Shown here: positions 26,220-34,022 of the stretch, in pieces
How positions within the stretch are numbered: the stretch's first letter is position 1
Layout of the letters: each line of letters begins with the position of its first letter
NCBI RefSeq assembly: GCF_024397855.1
Contig: NZ_CP073343.1
Span: 186,001-250,000, forward strand
Reading direction: 5' to 3'
Source: Marinomonas rhizomae
GTDB taxonomy: Bacteria; Pseudomonadota; Gammaproteobacteria; Pseudomonadales; Marinomonadaceae
DNA length: 64,000 nt
Notes under the pieces: model-generated
Databases searched by the model: none
Told to the model about the DNA's origin: nothing
The model's input: the letters and a program-made list of their open reading frames with translations, nothing else
Made by a program: the position numbers and the translations under genes

Positions 26220-27017
26220 ATGAAAATTGACGTGATTGGCAGTGGTAGTGCGTTCTCTAAACGCAACAATACCTCCTCGATTAGAATTATAGATTGTCAG
26301 CAAAACCAATGGCTTATCGATTGTGGGCCAACGGTGCCACGTGCGATTTGGCAGAGAAATATTGGTGTGAATGATATTCAGGTAATTTATTTTACGCACA
26401 TACATCCAGACCATAGCTCAGGTTTGGCCGCGTTGATTAATCAATGGAAAAGCTTCAAACGAACGGAGCCTTTGACTATTTTTTGCCAAGCTGAGCAGCA
26501 GCAGCCTCTAAAAGCGCTGGTGGAATTGGCGGTGTGGCCGGAAACTCACGTGTGCTTTGAGATTCATTGGCAGGATATTGCGGACCAATTCGAATGGAAG
26601 CACTGGCACATCCGCACAGCGAACACTCAGCATGAAATGGCGAACAAAGCGATTCGAATTACGGCCGATGACAAAACCTTATTTTACAGTGGTGATGGTC
26701 GTCCTACTGCTGCTAGCCAGTCGTTGATGAAAGATGTGGACATGGCCTTTCAGGAATGTGCGTCTTTTGAGGCTTTATCTAATGACTCCTCCCATGGGGA
26801 TTTGCCCGGTTGTGAGCGCTTGCTTGTGGACACTGGTGCTAAGGCGTTGGGGATTTATCATTGTTTTGATGAGGCGATACCGAGTTTATTGCAAGCCGTG
26901 AGGGATATTCCTGACATGTTTTTGAGTCGAGATGGTCTGCAATTGGATTTAGACGATATTGATTTTAGTCGACATGCCTTTGATTCTCTTTCAATAGGAC
27001 AAGGAGGCAAGATGTGA
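26220..27017 (+). CDS. MBL-fold metallohydrolase (PhnP/RNase Z-like)
   Basis: 265 residues with the metallo-beta-lactamase motif THIHPDHSSG, followed by a later Asp (YSGDGRP) and His (GIYHCFDE) ligand. The overall length and the N-terminal GSGSAFSKRNNTSS resemble phosphodiesterases of the PhnP/RNase Z/phosphoribosyl cyclic phosphate group, which suggests a cyclic phosphodiester or similar substrate. Its stop overlaps the GTG of the LacI gene (ATGTGA), and that gene in turn overlaps a phosphatase gene, so all three form one operon divergent from the ABC importer. A role in processing the imported compound is inferred. Confidence 0.8.
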   Translation: MKIDVIGSGSAFSKRNNTSSIRIIDCQQNQWLIDCGPTVPRAIWQRNIGVNDIQVIYFTHIHPDHSSGLAALINQWKSFKRTEPLTIFCQAEQQQPLKALVELAVWPETHVCFEIHWQDIADQFEWKHWHIRTANTQHEMANKAIRITADDKTLFYSGDGRPTAASQSLMKDVDMAFQECASFEALSNDSSHGDLPGCERLLVDTGAKALGIYHCFDEAIPSLLQAVRDIPDMFLSRDGLQLDLDDIDFSRHAFDSLSIGQGGKM

Positions 27018-28075
27018 CCGATTCTCGAGGTGGCCGATCTGTGTCTGCCGAAGATGTTGCGAAACTTGCTGGCGTGTCTCGTGCGTCTGTGTCTCGCGTG
27101 TTTAGCGATCAAGGCAATGTGGCTCGCGAAACCCGCGAAAAAATATTACAGGCGGCGAATGAGTTGGGTTATCAAGTTAATTTTTTGGCTCAGGGTTTAA
27201 ACCGTAAACGCAGCCAGTTAGTGGGTGTGGTGGTGGCGCGCTTAAGTGATCCTTTTCGTAGCAGTTTGCTTGAGGGCTTGTTGAGTGAAATTCAGCGTAA
27301 GGGCTATCAAGCCCTCGTTACAGAAGTACGTGATGCGGACGAATTGGAAATGACCATTCGGCGCTTTACGCAATTTCGTGTGTCGGGAGTGGTCGTCACA
27401 TCCGGCCAGCCACCAGTGGAATTGGTTAAAGAGTGCGTACAACATAATATTCCTGTCGTCGGCATTAATCGTCATATGGATATCCCAGATGTGGATTTTG
27501 TCTGTTCCGACAATAAAATGGCAGCCGTTCTTGTTGCGGAGCAGTTTGTGCGTTGTGGCTGCTCGTCTATTGCTTGGCTGAATTATAAAGACTCTACTTG
27601 GTCTGGTATCAACCGTGGTGAGATGTTTTGTCAGGCCACGGCTGAGATAGGTCTATGTGATGAGAGCGATTTACTTCATATTGTCGCCGACATGGATGGA
27701 TACGAAGGAGGAAGGCAAGCAGCTCACGTTTTTTGTGCTGAAGGTGGGAAAGTCGATGGTGTGTTTTGTGCTAATGCTCAGCTGGCCTGCGGCTTTTTGG
27801 ATGGGATGCGAGAAAATGGCTTTGATGCCCCCCAAGATTTTCACATCATTGGCTTTGATAATACGCCGCAAACCGCGCAATACAGTTATCGCTTGACGAC
27901 GATTCATCAAGATGTCGAGGAAACCGCGAAGCGTGTCTTATCTTGCTTGGAAGCCAGGGGGCAAGATCCCTATATTGATCAAACTATAGAAGAAATACCG
28001 GTCAAATTGGTGATTAGAAATACCTCGCCAGACTTTGAATTGACCAGCATAAGGACAAAAGAACATGCAAGATAG
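27014..28075 (+). CDS. LacI family transcriptional regulator
   Basis: 353 residues. The N-terminal helix-turn-helix (SAEDVAKLAGVSRASVSRVF) and hinge helix are followed by a periplasmic-binding-protein-like effector domain. Start is GTG at 27014, with AAGGAGG in front and a four-base overlap with the preceding gene; its last 11 bases overlap the phosphatase start. It probably represses the importer and its own operon through the palindrome at 26100-26113, responding to a sugar or sugar-phosphate ligand. Confidence 0.92.
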   Translation: MTDSRGGRSVSAEDVAKLAGVSRASVSRVFSDQGNVARETREKILQAANELGYQVNFLAQGLNRKRSQLVGVVVARLSDPFRSSLLEGLLSEIQRKGYQALVTEVRDADELEMTIRRFTQFRVSGVVVTSGQPPVELVKECVQHNIPVVGINRHMDIPDVDFVCSDNKMAAVLVAEQFVRCGCSSIAWLNYKDSTWSGINRGEMFCQATAEIGLCDESDLLHIVADMDGYEGGRQAAHVFCAEGGKVDGVFCANAQLACGFLDGMRENGFDAPQDFHIIGFDNTPQTAQYSYRLTTIHQDVEETAKRVLSCLEARGQDPYIDQTIEEIPVKLVIRNTSPDFELTSIRTKEHAR

Positions 28076-28835
28076 CTATCAGATTTTAGAAACCGCAATT
28101 AGAGCGGCTGGCAAACGTGCTCAAAGCCTTCGTCAGTCTGGATTGTCAGTAACCACAAAAAGTCGGCAAGATTTTGTCTCTCAGGCAGATGTTGCGGTTG
28201 AAGCAGAGTTAAAAGAAGTGATTCGAGGCCTATTCCCAGACGATGGTTTTTTGGGGGAAGAAAGTGGTCTGGTTCAGGCTTCAAACCCAGAAAACAATGG
28301 AGTCTGGGTGATTGACCCTATTGATGGCACCACTAATTACGTTCAAGGTATGGACTATTGGTGTGTTTCCGTCGCTTATGTAAAACACAAAGAAATCCAG
28401 ATGGGCTTTGTTTATGCGCCGGATAGAGAGGAGTTTTTTATTGCCAAGAAAGGTCAAGGTGCGTATTTGAATGGCGTTCAATTAACTATTCATGAGCCTA
28501 AAAAAGGTCAAGCACTTCTGGGATTAGGGCGGTCTAATCGCCGACCAGTACAAGAATATTGTGATCTTATCTTGATGTTGGATAAACAGAATATCGAATA
28601 CCGACGCTTTGGTGCGGGCGCTCTCATGCTGGCTCATGTGTCATCTGGGCTGGTTCATGGCTATTTTGAGTCTCATCTAAACAGTTGGGATGCTTTGGCG
28701 GGCTTGCTGTTAATCGAAGAAGCTGGCGGGCGAGCGACAGACTTCCTTAAGAAAGATGGATTGTTAAACGGTAACCAGGTTTGGGCTGCGAGCCCACAGC
28801 TGTGGCAAGACTTGAGACCACTGTTAAGTTCTTGA
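28065..28835 (+). CDS. inositol-monophosphatase family phosphatase
   Basis: 256 residues with the two metal-binding signatures of the Mg2+-dependent, lithium-sensitive family. These are GEESG and DPIDGTTNYVQG in the first half and NSWDALAGLLLIEEAGG in the second. Members dephosphorylate inositol 1-phosphate, fructose 1,6-bisphosphate, histidinol phosphate or PAP. The coupling to a LacI regulator, an MBL hydrolase and an ABC importer points to a sugar or polyol phosphate that enters the cell. It overlaps the regulator gene by 11 bases. The exact substrate is unknown; this is not the usual stand-alone housekeeping SuhB location. Confidence 0.88.
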   Translation: MQDSYQILETAIRAAGKRAQSLRQSGLSVTTKSRQDFVSQADVAVEAELKEVIRGLFPDDGFLGEESGLVQASNPENNGVWVIDPIDGTTNYVQGMDYWCVSVAYVKHKEIQMGFVYAPDREEFFIAKKGQGAYLNGVQLTIHEPKKGQALLGLGRSNRRPVQEYCDLILMLDKQNIEYRRFGAGALMLAHVSSGLVHGYFESHLNSWDALAGLLLIEEAGGRATDFLKKDGLLNGNQVWAASPQLWQDLRPLLSS

Positions 28836-28898
28836 ATGGTGTTTTTTCAATAACTCTGCGAAGATTGTCGGCCTTAAAATACGTGATCGATAGAGTCT

Positions 28899-29414
28899 AT
28901 GAGTCAGAATACTGGGTTTACAAACTATCTTGGCGCTTACAGCGCACAGATTCAACAGCAAGCACAAACCTTGTTGGACTCGGAGAAGTCTGGTGAGTGG
29001 TTATTAAAAAAATACCCAGTAGCTCACACCTTAAATGGCCCTCGAGCTTTGTATGATTATGCGATGGCTTTGAAGAACGATTTTATGCGCAGTTCGCCGC
29101 CGATTAGCAAAGTCATTTATGATGACAAAATCCATATTATTAATAACGCGCTTGGGTTACATACTTTTGTCTCTAGAATGCAGGGCAACAAGCTAAAAGC
29201 GAAACATGAAATTCGTATCTCATCTTTGTTTCGGCGTATTCCTGAGCCATTATTAAAAATGATCTTGGTACATGAACTCGCGCATCTTAAAGAAAAAGAC
29301 CACAACAAGGCGTTCTATAAGCTGTGTTGTTATATGGAAGCGGACTATCATCAACTGGAGTTTGATTTGCGCTTATATTTGAGTCATCGAGAGCGATTCG
29401 GCGACTTATGGTAA
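28899..29414 (+). CDS. ygjP: YgjP-like (DUF45) metal-dependent hydrolase
   Basis: 171 residues with the zinc-protease signature HELAHLKEKDHNKAF, the third-ligand region following it, and LCCYMEADYHQLEFDLRLYL, all typical of the YgjP/DUF45 family related to SprT and M48. The segment PPISKVIYDDKIHIINNALGLHT is also family-typical. The cellular substrate is not known. It is 63 bases downstream of the phosphatase gene without a terminator, so some readthrough is likely, but function seems unrelated. A strong terminator follows. Confidence 0.85.
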   Translation: MSQNTGFTNYLGAYSAQIQQQAQTLLDSEKSGEWLLKKYPVAHTLNGPRALYDYAMALKNDFMRSSPPISKVIYDDKIHIINNALGLHTFVSRMQGNKLKAKHEIRISSLFRRIPEPLLKMILVHELAHLKEKDHNKAFYKLCCYMEADYHQLEFDLRLYLSHRERFGDLW

Positions 29415-29443
29415 GTCATTGAAAGGAAGTGGAGAGCGAACAT

Positions 29444-29479
29444 AAAAAAGGCCTATTCTTGATCAAATAGGCCTTTTTT
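29444..29479. terminator. bidirectional intrinsic terminator
   Basis: A perfect 14-bp stem (AAAAAAGGCCTATT at 29444-29457 with AATAGGCCTTTTTT at 29466-29479) lies between the convergent ygjP and yhhQ genes. Confidence 0.9.
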
Positions 29480-29487
29480 AAACCATT

Positions 29488-30153
29488 TTATGCGTTGGCT
29501 AGTTTGAAATCTGACTTAATCGCGGTGAGCTTTTTCGTTAAGTAATTCAATAACACGCCATACATCGGAATAAACAATCCAAGACTGATAATCAGCTTAA
29601 AGCCGAAATCAGCTAGTGCAATAGCTTGCCAATGTTCCGCCATAAAGGCATCTGGGCTTTGATAAAAAGCGATCCCAAAGAATGCCAAGGTGTCTAATCC
29701 ATTGCCAAATACGGTTGAAGCTGCAGGAGCGACCCACCATGCTTTTAACTGGCGAAGTCGATTAAATACCTGAATATCAAGAACTTGACCTAGCAAATAA
29801 GCCATTAAGCTTGCTATGGCAATACGGCCAACGAACTCGTTGAATGATGAGAGCGCTCCGAGGCCTTGAAACTGTCCCTGCGCAAAGACTACCGATAGCA
29901 CATAAGACACGATTAACGATGGAATCATCACTAGAAAAATGATTTTTCGCGCTAAAGCAGCGCCGAAGATTCTAACGGTTAGATCCGTTGCCAAAAAGAT
30001 AAACGGAAAGGTAAATGCCCCCCATGTGGTGTGAAAACCCGCCACAGTAAAGGGGATTTGTACTAGATAATTGCTTGAAGCAATGATTAGTAGATGGAAC
30101 ATTGCAAGGTAGCAGAGTGCCTTGCCTTTTTGCTCAGATGTGAACGTACTCAT
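29488..30153 (-). CDS. yhhQ: queuosine precursor transporter YhhQ
   Basis: 221 residues with about six membrane helices. The sequence follows Escherichia coli YhhQ very closely, including HLLIIASSNYLVQ, GFHTTWGAFTFPFIFLATDLTVRI and SPDAFMAEHWQAIALADFGFK. YhhQ imports the queuosine precursors preQ0/preQ1 across the inner membrane for tRNA modification. The gene is preceded by a preQ1-I riboswitch whose last bases are its ribosome binding site, which independently supports the substrate. It ends at a bidirectional terminator. Confidence 0.95.
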   Translation of the reverse strand: MSTFTSEQKGKALCYLAMFHLLIIASSNYLVQIPFTVAGFHTTWGAFTFPFIFLATDLTVRIFGAALARKIIFLVMIPSLIVSYVLSVVFAQGQFQGLGALSSFNEFVGRIAIASLMAYLLGQVLDIQVFNRLRQLKAWWVAPAASTVFGNGLDTLAFFGIAFYQSPDAFMAEHWQAIALADFGFKLIISLGLFIPMYGVLLNYLTKKLTAIKSDFKLANA

Positions 30154-30160
30154 ATTGTGA

Positions 30161-30193
30161 CCTTTTTCGTTTGCTTGGGGTGAGGGAACCCAA
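30161..30193 (-). ncRNA. preQ1-I riboswitch controlling yhhQ translation
   Basis: Read on the minus strand, stem arm TTGGG and its complement CCCAA enclose the loop TTCCCTCAC. The A-rich tail GCAAACGAAAAAGG follows. This matches the compact preQ1-I aptamer (compare the Thermoanaerobacter tengcongensis form): 5-bp P1, a C-containing loop able to pair with the tail GG, and the binding cytosine just before the 3' arm. The tail AAGG is also the Shine-Dalgarno, seven bases from the ATG, so preQ1 binding should block translation. Confidence 0.85.
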
Positions 30194-30243
30194 ATTAAAA
30201 AGCTCGCTTTTGAATGACGAACTTTCAGCGTTTTCTATTTTAG

Positions 30244-30267
30244 GCATTTGACCATAAGGTCAAATGC
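30244..30267. repeat. perfect inverted repeat between HPP gene and yhhQ
   Basis: GCATTTGACC and its complement GGTCAAATGC surround a 4-base ATAA loop. It stands downstream of the HPP-family gene and may end its transcript, but there is no T-run on that strand. It could equally be a protein-binding palindrome. Confidence 0.6.
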
Positions 30268-30345
30268 GGTGCGGAATTATACATGAAACGCTTGGTTAAA
30301 AAAGAGCCAGCTGTAAAAAATCCTGTAAACCACCGGGTATCTCGT

Positions 30346-30843
30346 TTATTTAGTGGGCTTGATTGGATAGCCAATGCGAGAGACCCAGTTATGATAAAAC
30401 CAACCAAATAGAATAATAAGCAGGCAGCCAGATAGAACCGGTGAAAGCAAAAATCCCCATGACGCATTGATTGATAATACTAGAAGCGGATTAGCGCCTG
30501 CTGGCGGGTGTAGTGTATTGGTTAGCATCATCAAGGAAACACCAACGCCAACACTTACGGCCATTGTAAGTGGAGTCACGTCCCAAAACTGTAGACTAAT
30601 CAGCCCTATGGTTGTCGTTAGTAGATGGCCACCTAGAATGTTTTTGGGTTGAGCCAATGGGCTATTTGGTAAAGCAAATAAAATGACCATGGTCGCGCCA
30701 AAAGGAGCCATGATTCCAAGATACTCTGGTGCAAATTGAGCACCTTGAGCAATCATAAATATGCACAGGGTTGCTCCTATTCCTGCCAAGCCGATAGTGA
30801 AGTATTTTGATTGGTAAGATGATCGAAAAAATCGCGATAGCAT
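30346..30843 (-). CDS. HPP family membrane protein
   Basis: 165 residues, four predicted membrane helices, with the defining TLHPPAGANPLL motif after the third helix and GAFGATMVIL-like APFGATMVILFALP. HPP proteins are integral membrane proteins; some cyanobacterial members transport nitrite, others are uncharacterised. It is divergent from a TetR regulator with twin AGAC..GTCT sites in the 114-base space between, so it is probably that regulator's target. Confidence 0.87.
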   Translation of the reverse strand: MLSRFFRSSYQSKYFTIGLAGIGATLCIFMIAQGAQFAPEYLGIMAPFGATMVILFALPNSPLAQPKNILGGHLLTTTIGLISLQFWDVTPLTMAVSVGVGVSLMMLTNTLHPPAGANPLLVLSINASWGFLLSPVLSGCLLIILFGWFYHNWVSRIGYPIKPTK

Positions 30844-30878
30844 GACTGTATTCCTTTAAGTTCTAATTAATAAGAAGT

Positions 30879-30912
30879 AGACTGATCTGTCTCTCAAATA
30901 GTAGACAAGTCT
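30879..30912. promoter_or_regulatory. probable TetR operators
   Basis: Two related dyads occur between the divergent HPP and TetR genes: AGACTGATCTGTCT (30879-30892) and AGACAAGTCT (30903-30912). Both have AGAC...GTCT ends, and their starts are 24 bp apart. Confidence 0.5.
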
Positions 30913-30957
30913 GTTCACCCGTGTCAATATTCATTTTCGGTGAGGGAGAAGAGAGAA

Positions 30958-31512
30958 GTGACGAAACCTGATTTATTAATCCATACGGCGTTTAAGCTTT
31001 TTTATCAACAGGGCATTCATGCGGTTGGAATCAACGCCATTTTGGCTGAAACAGGTGTGGCGAAGAAAACCTTGTATCATCATTTTGCGAGTAAAGAAGC
31101 ATTGATAGAGGCGGTATTGATCTATCGTGACCAAATATTTATGGATTGGTTAACGGCCCGAATGATGTCGGCTGGCGATGGTAAATTCGCTGTTTTAGGC
31201 TTGTTTGATGCGCTAGATGACTGGTTTCACGATAGAGTGGATGTATTGCTTCCCTTCAAAGGCTGTTTTTTTGTCAAAGCGAACGGTGAATTTTCTGATC
31301 ACATGGTGAACGACATTTGTCAGCGCCATAAGCAAAATATAACGTCTTTTATCCAAGCAAATCTTGTCGGTCATTCATCGGAATTATCTGCAGTTGATTT
31401 AGCGCAGAGTATCAGTGTGTTGAAGGAAGGAGCGATTGCCCAAGCTTACGTTGCAGGTGACTTAGATGCGGCCAAGAGGGCAAAAAATATGGCTGTTACC
31501 CTCTTGGGATAA
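30958..31512 (+). CDS. TetR family transcriptional regulator
   Basis: 184 residues. The N-terminal helix-turn-helix (LLIHTAFKLFYQQGIHAVGI...GVAKKTLYHHFASKEALIEAVL) is canonical, and the remainder is an all-helical ligand domain. I chose the GTG at 30958, which has AGGGAG nine bases upstream, over the GTG at 30940, which has none. Divergent from the HPP protein gene, it probably represses that gene and itself. It is convergent with the RIO kinase gene, 24 bases away. Confidence 0.9.
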   Translation: MTKPDLLIHTAFKLFYQQGIHAVGINAILAETGVAKKTLYHHFASKEALIEAVLIYRDQIFMDWLTARMMSAGDGKFAVLGLFDALDDWFHDRVDVLLPFKGCFFVKANGEFSDHMVNDICQRHKQNITSFIQANLVGHSSELSAVDLAQSISVLKEGAIAQAYVAGDLDAAKRAKNMAVTLLG

Positions 31513-31536
31513 TAATTCAAATCTGTACCTGATTGA

Positions 31537-32394
31537 TCAGTCTTCATCCTCTGAGCTGTTGATGCGAGCCAGTCTATCTTGCTCTTCTTCAAAGGCATCT
31601 TGGATTTCTTGTAAAACAGAGTCCACATCCGCTTCTTCGGTGGGTTCTTCGAAGTGGCCGGTTAACTCTGTGTGTGCGGTTAGCTTGCCTGCTTCAAACA
31701 GTGCCCACATTTCTTTGGCGTATTTGGTTTCCAGTAGTTCTGGCGCAAACATTCCGTAGTAGTTGCGCATGTTGTTAACGTCGCGTTCGAGCATCCACTC
31801 AGCATTATTGTTTGCAACAGCGTCAACGGCTTGAGGAAGGTCAATGATGACAGGGCCATGAGAGTCCACTAAGACGTTGAATTCCGATAGATCACCATGA
31901 ATTAAGCCAGCAGACAGCATGCGGACAATGTCTTTAATAATGGTGTCGTGATCTCGTCTAGCTTGCTCTGCGCTAAGCACAACATCATTCAGTCGTGGGG
32001 CAACGTCGCCGGTATCATCGGTGACCAGTTCCATCAATAAGACGCCATCGAAACAACCATAAGGCGTAGGGGCGCGCACACCCGCAGCAGCCAAACGGTA
32101 CAATGCATCTACCTCGGCGTTCTGCCAAAGGTTTTCTTGTTCATCGCGACCAAACTTAGAGCCTTTTTCCATCGCTCTAGAGCGACGGCTATTACGCACT
32201 TTTCGGCCTTCACGGTATTGAACGGCTTGCTTAAAGCTGCGTTTACCAGCGTCTTTATAGACTTTTGCGCAACGGATTTCTGATCCGCAGCGCACCACGT
32301 AGACAGTCGCTTCTTTTCCGCTCATTAATTGTTGAAGAACTTCGTCTACTAAGCCATCTTCGATGAGTGGTTGTATTCTTTTAGGGATTTTCAT
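31537..32394 (-). CDS. RIO1-like serine protein kinase
   Basis: 285 residues. Key elements are the flexible nucleotide loop SGKEATVYVV, the lysine strand IRCAKVYK, the catalytic loop HGDLSEFNVLV and the metal loop IIDLPQAVD. This bacterial RIO group is related to archaeal and eukaryotic ribosome-maturation kinases, but the bacterial targets are not established. A very acidic C-terminal tail ends in SSEDED. The start at 32394 (MKIPKRIQP) is the family-like start; upstream codons to 32424 are not conserved-looking. It lies downstream of the repeat/RHH gene on the same strand. Confidence 0.88.
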   Translation of the reverse strand: MKIPKRIQPLIEDGLVDEVLQQLMSGKEATVYVVRCGSEIRCAKVYKDAGKRSFKQAVQYREGRKVRNSRRSRAMEKGSKFGRDEQENLWQNAEVDALYRLAAAGVRAPTPYGCFDGVLLMELVTDDTGDVAPRLNDVVLSAEQARRDHDTIIKDIVRMLSAGLIHGDLSEFNVLVDSHGPVIIDLPQAVDAVANNNAEWMLERDVNNMRNYYGMFAPELLETKYAKEMWALFEAGKLTAHTELTGHFEEPTEEADVDSVLQEIQDAFEEEQDRLARINSSEDED

Positions 32395-32499
32395 GCGGCT
32401 CGTTATACAGTGATTAGATGACAAATGAAACTACCAGAAATACAAAACAGACTTTCTCTCTGGTATAGCGAATTCATTTCGACCTTTTAACTAAAAAAG

Positions 32500-33408
32500 C
32501 TATTGGTTGGAATCTCGCTTTTTATATTCATTCCTTACTAAATGCTCAACCATCTCGTTGATTTTCATGTTTTTTTCTTCAGCTAATGCGTTTAACTTTT
32601 GCTTGGTGTTGAGCGTCATGCTGATGCTGTATGGTTTTCTGCCACTCGATTTCTCACGAAACTTTTTCTGGCTCCAAGCTTTTTTCATTTTATCAATAAC
32701 TAACGCTTTACGGTCTACGTTATCAGATAAATCAATAGTAGCAATAACCGCTGCTTTTTTCTCTGCTTCTGTGGTCGGAATCCAAGCTTGTTCTAAAGGT
32801 CTTTGGGTGATGTTTTGCAGATAAGACCAAGCCCATATCCATTGGACCGAATTATTTTCTTCAAGCCAAGATACGATCGTTTCATCAAAACGAATTTGCT
32901 GCCATTTTGCTTTCAATGCTTCAAGTAGCTCTTGTTGCTGTTGTGTATCGGCCTCGCCGTTATAAAAAGCATCCAAAATATCCAGATGCCTATCTGCAAC
33001 ATTGTTTCTTTCTGTATTGAATGCTTTTTCAGAGAGTAATGAAAATAGGGGGGCTTTCGTTTGGTCTTGCTCTGATTCTGAAGCTGGGCGTTTGGAGGTA
33101 GTTTTTAAGTAACACCACAACCAATTGCATAATCTTTCGTCTTTTTTATCAATCCAACGAAAGTAAGTGGAAGGGAGCTGGCTTGCTTTAAACGCGGTAC
33201 GCATTTGGGAAGCAAAATTCTGTGGCGCGCGCTTTTTGTTAATTAAGTTTTCTAATTCTCCATTTAGTTTTTTTACTCGTTCCGCTTGAGAATGTCCGCT
33301 TAAATTTTTTAAAGACGCACTTCGAATGTTTTTTAATAAATAGTCAGAATAAAAAGCGAGCTCTCTTTCTGACGAGGGGTCAAGAAACTCTGTGTTGTCT
33401 CCAATCAT
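32500..33408 (-). CDS. unrecognised tandem-repeat protein with C-terminal ribbon-helix-helix
   Basis: 302 residues without signal peptide or membrane segment. I do not recognise the family. Residues 65-108 and 161-204 align without gaps as two copies of a 44-residue unit, 96 residues apart. Both keep W (85/181), W (96/192), W-x-YL (98-101/194-197) and a final RP. A shortened third copy may occupy 237-252 (KMKKAWSQKKF). Residues ~258-296 look like a ribbon-helix-helix DNA-binding domain: strand KPYSISMTL, helix NTKQKLNALAEEKN and helix INEMVEHLVRNEYKK. The basic helix plus RHH recalls MatP or plasmid partition regulators, but this is an inference. Its upstream region holds seven TTAC/GTAA half-sites, possible autoregulation. 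Confidence 0.7.
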   Translation of the reverse strand: MIGDNTEFLDPSSERELAFYSDYLLKNIRSASLKNLSGHSQAERVKKLNGELENLINKKRAPQNFASQMRTAFKASQLPSTYFRWIDKKDERLCNWLWCYLKTTSKRPASESEQDQTKAPLFSLLSEKAFNTERNNVADRHLDILDAFYNGEADTQQQQELLEALKAKWQQIRFDETIVSWLEENNSVQWIWAWSYLQNITQRPLEQAWIPTTEAEKKAAVIATIDLSDNVDRKALVIDKMKKAWSQKKFREKSSGRKPYSISMTLNTKQKLNALAEEKNMKINEMVEHLVRNEYKKRDSNQ

Positions 33409-33454
33409 TCCTCTTATTCCTTTTTGATATTTTATTATTCTTTATTTTCTTTTA

Positions 33455-33515
33455 TTACTGCGTAGTATTTACCGTAAATATTACGTGTATTTTCGTAACC
33501 TTACAATAATTTTAC
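33455..33515. promoter_or_regulatory. cluster of TTAC/GTAA half-sites upstream of the RHH gene
   Basis: Seven TTAC or GTAA tetramers start at 33455, 33469, 33474, 33481, 33495, 33501 and 33512. They include the perfect 15-bp palindrome TATTTAC-C-GTAAATA (33466-33480) and TTACG-N8-CGTAA (33481-33498). Ribbon-helix-helix proteins commonly bind such arrays of short half-sites at their own promoters. Confidence 0.45.
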
Positions 33516-34022
33516 AGTGAATTTGTTGATTTAAATCGCTCTTAAATTGTTTTATTTTTAATAAAACTGTCTTAATTGAGGTTTGGTTTTTCTTAGGTGA
33601 AAGCCAGGTTTTAGGTATTGAAGTGAGTTGTGAGAAAGGCGGGAGCGTTCTGGTTTTGTGTGGCGAATGATATTGGGTTGAGCGGTTCCACACTTAATTT
33701 TGGGTAGGGCTTTTGAATATATTGAGGTTACTTAATGTATAAATAACCTTATATATCAATAAGGTTTTTATATCTTTCTATTAATCTCTTTGGGTGTAAT
33801 TCCTCGCCGCTTGCGGTGCTAATAATGATAGCCAAGATGGTCATTTCGCCTTCGCGGGAATGACGTATGGTCATAACTTAGTGTTATCCAATGAAACACA
33901 GATACCTCGCCCCTTAGGGCAAGGGTGGTTCATTGTTGCAGGGATTTAGTGTATTAGGGTGGGGAGGTTAGTACCTATTTGTTGTTTTGTTCGTATGGAA
34001 AAGTTTAGATAAAGACGTTCGC
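33516..34022. other. gene-free AT-rich interval with small hairpins
   Basis: No credible gene. It contains an AT-rich tract (33516-33600), a hairpin AACCTTAT/ATAAGGTT (33745-33766) followed by T residues, and a palindromic element GTCATT...AATGAC around a GCCTTCGC core (33840-33864). The last resembles the degraded dispersed 'TCATTCCCGCGAAGGCGGGAAT'-type repeats of proteobacteria. A GCCC-CTTA-GGGC hairpin lies near 33910-33921. The diguanylate cyclase gene on the minus strand probably ends transcription here. Confidence 0.4.
33840..33864. repeat. short REP-like palindromic element
   Basis: GTCATT and AATGAC arms enclose TCGCCTTCGCGGG. It resembles a partial copy of the intergenic dispersed palindromes common in proteobacterial chromosomes; only one copy is visible in this window. 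Confidence 0.4.

Noticed and set aside
29488..30153. Generic 'VUT family' or unknown membrane protein call for this gene
   Set aside because: The close match to YhhQ and the preQ1 leader support the specific queuosine precursor role.
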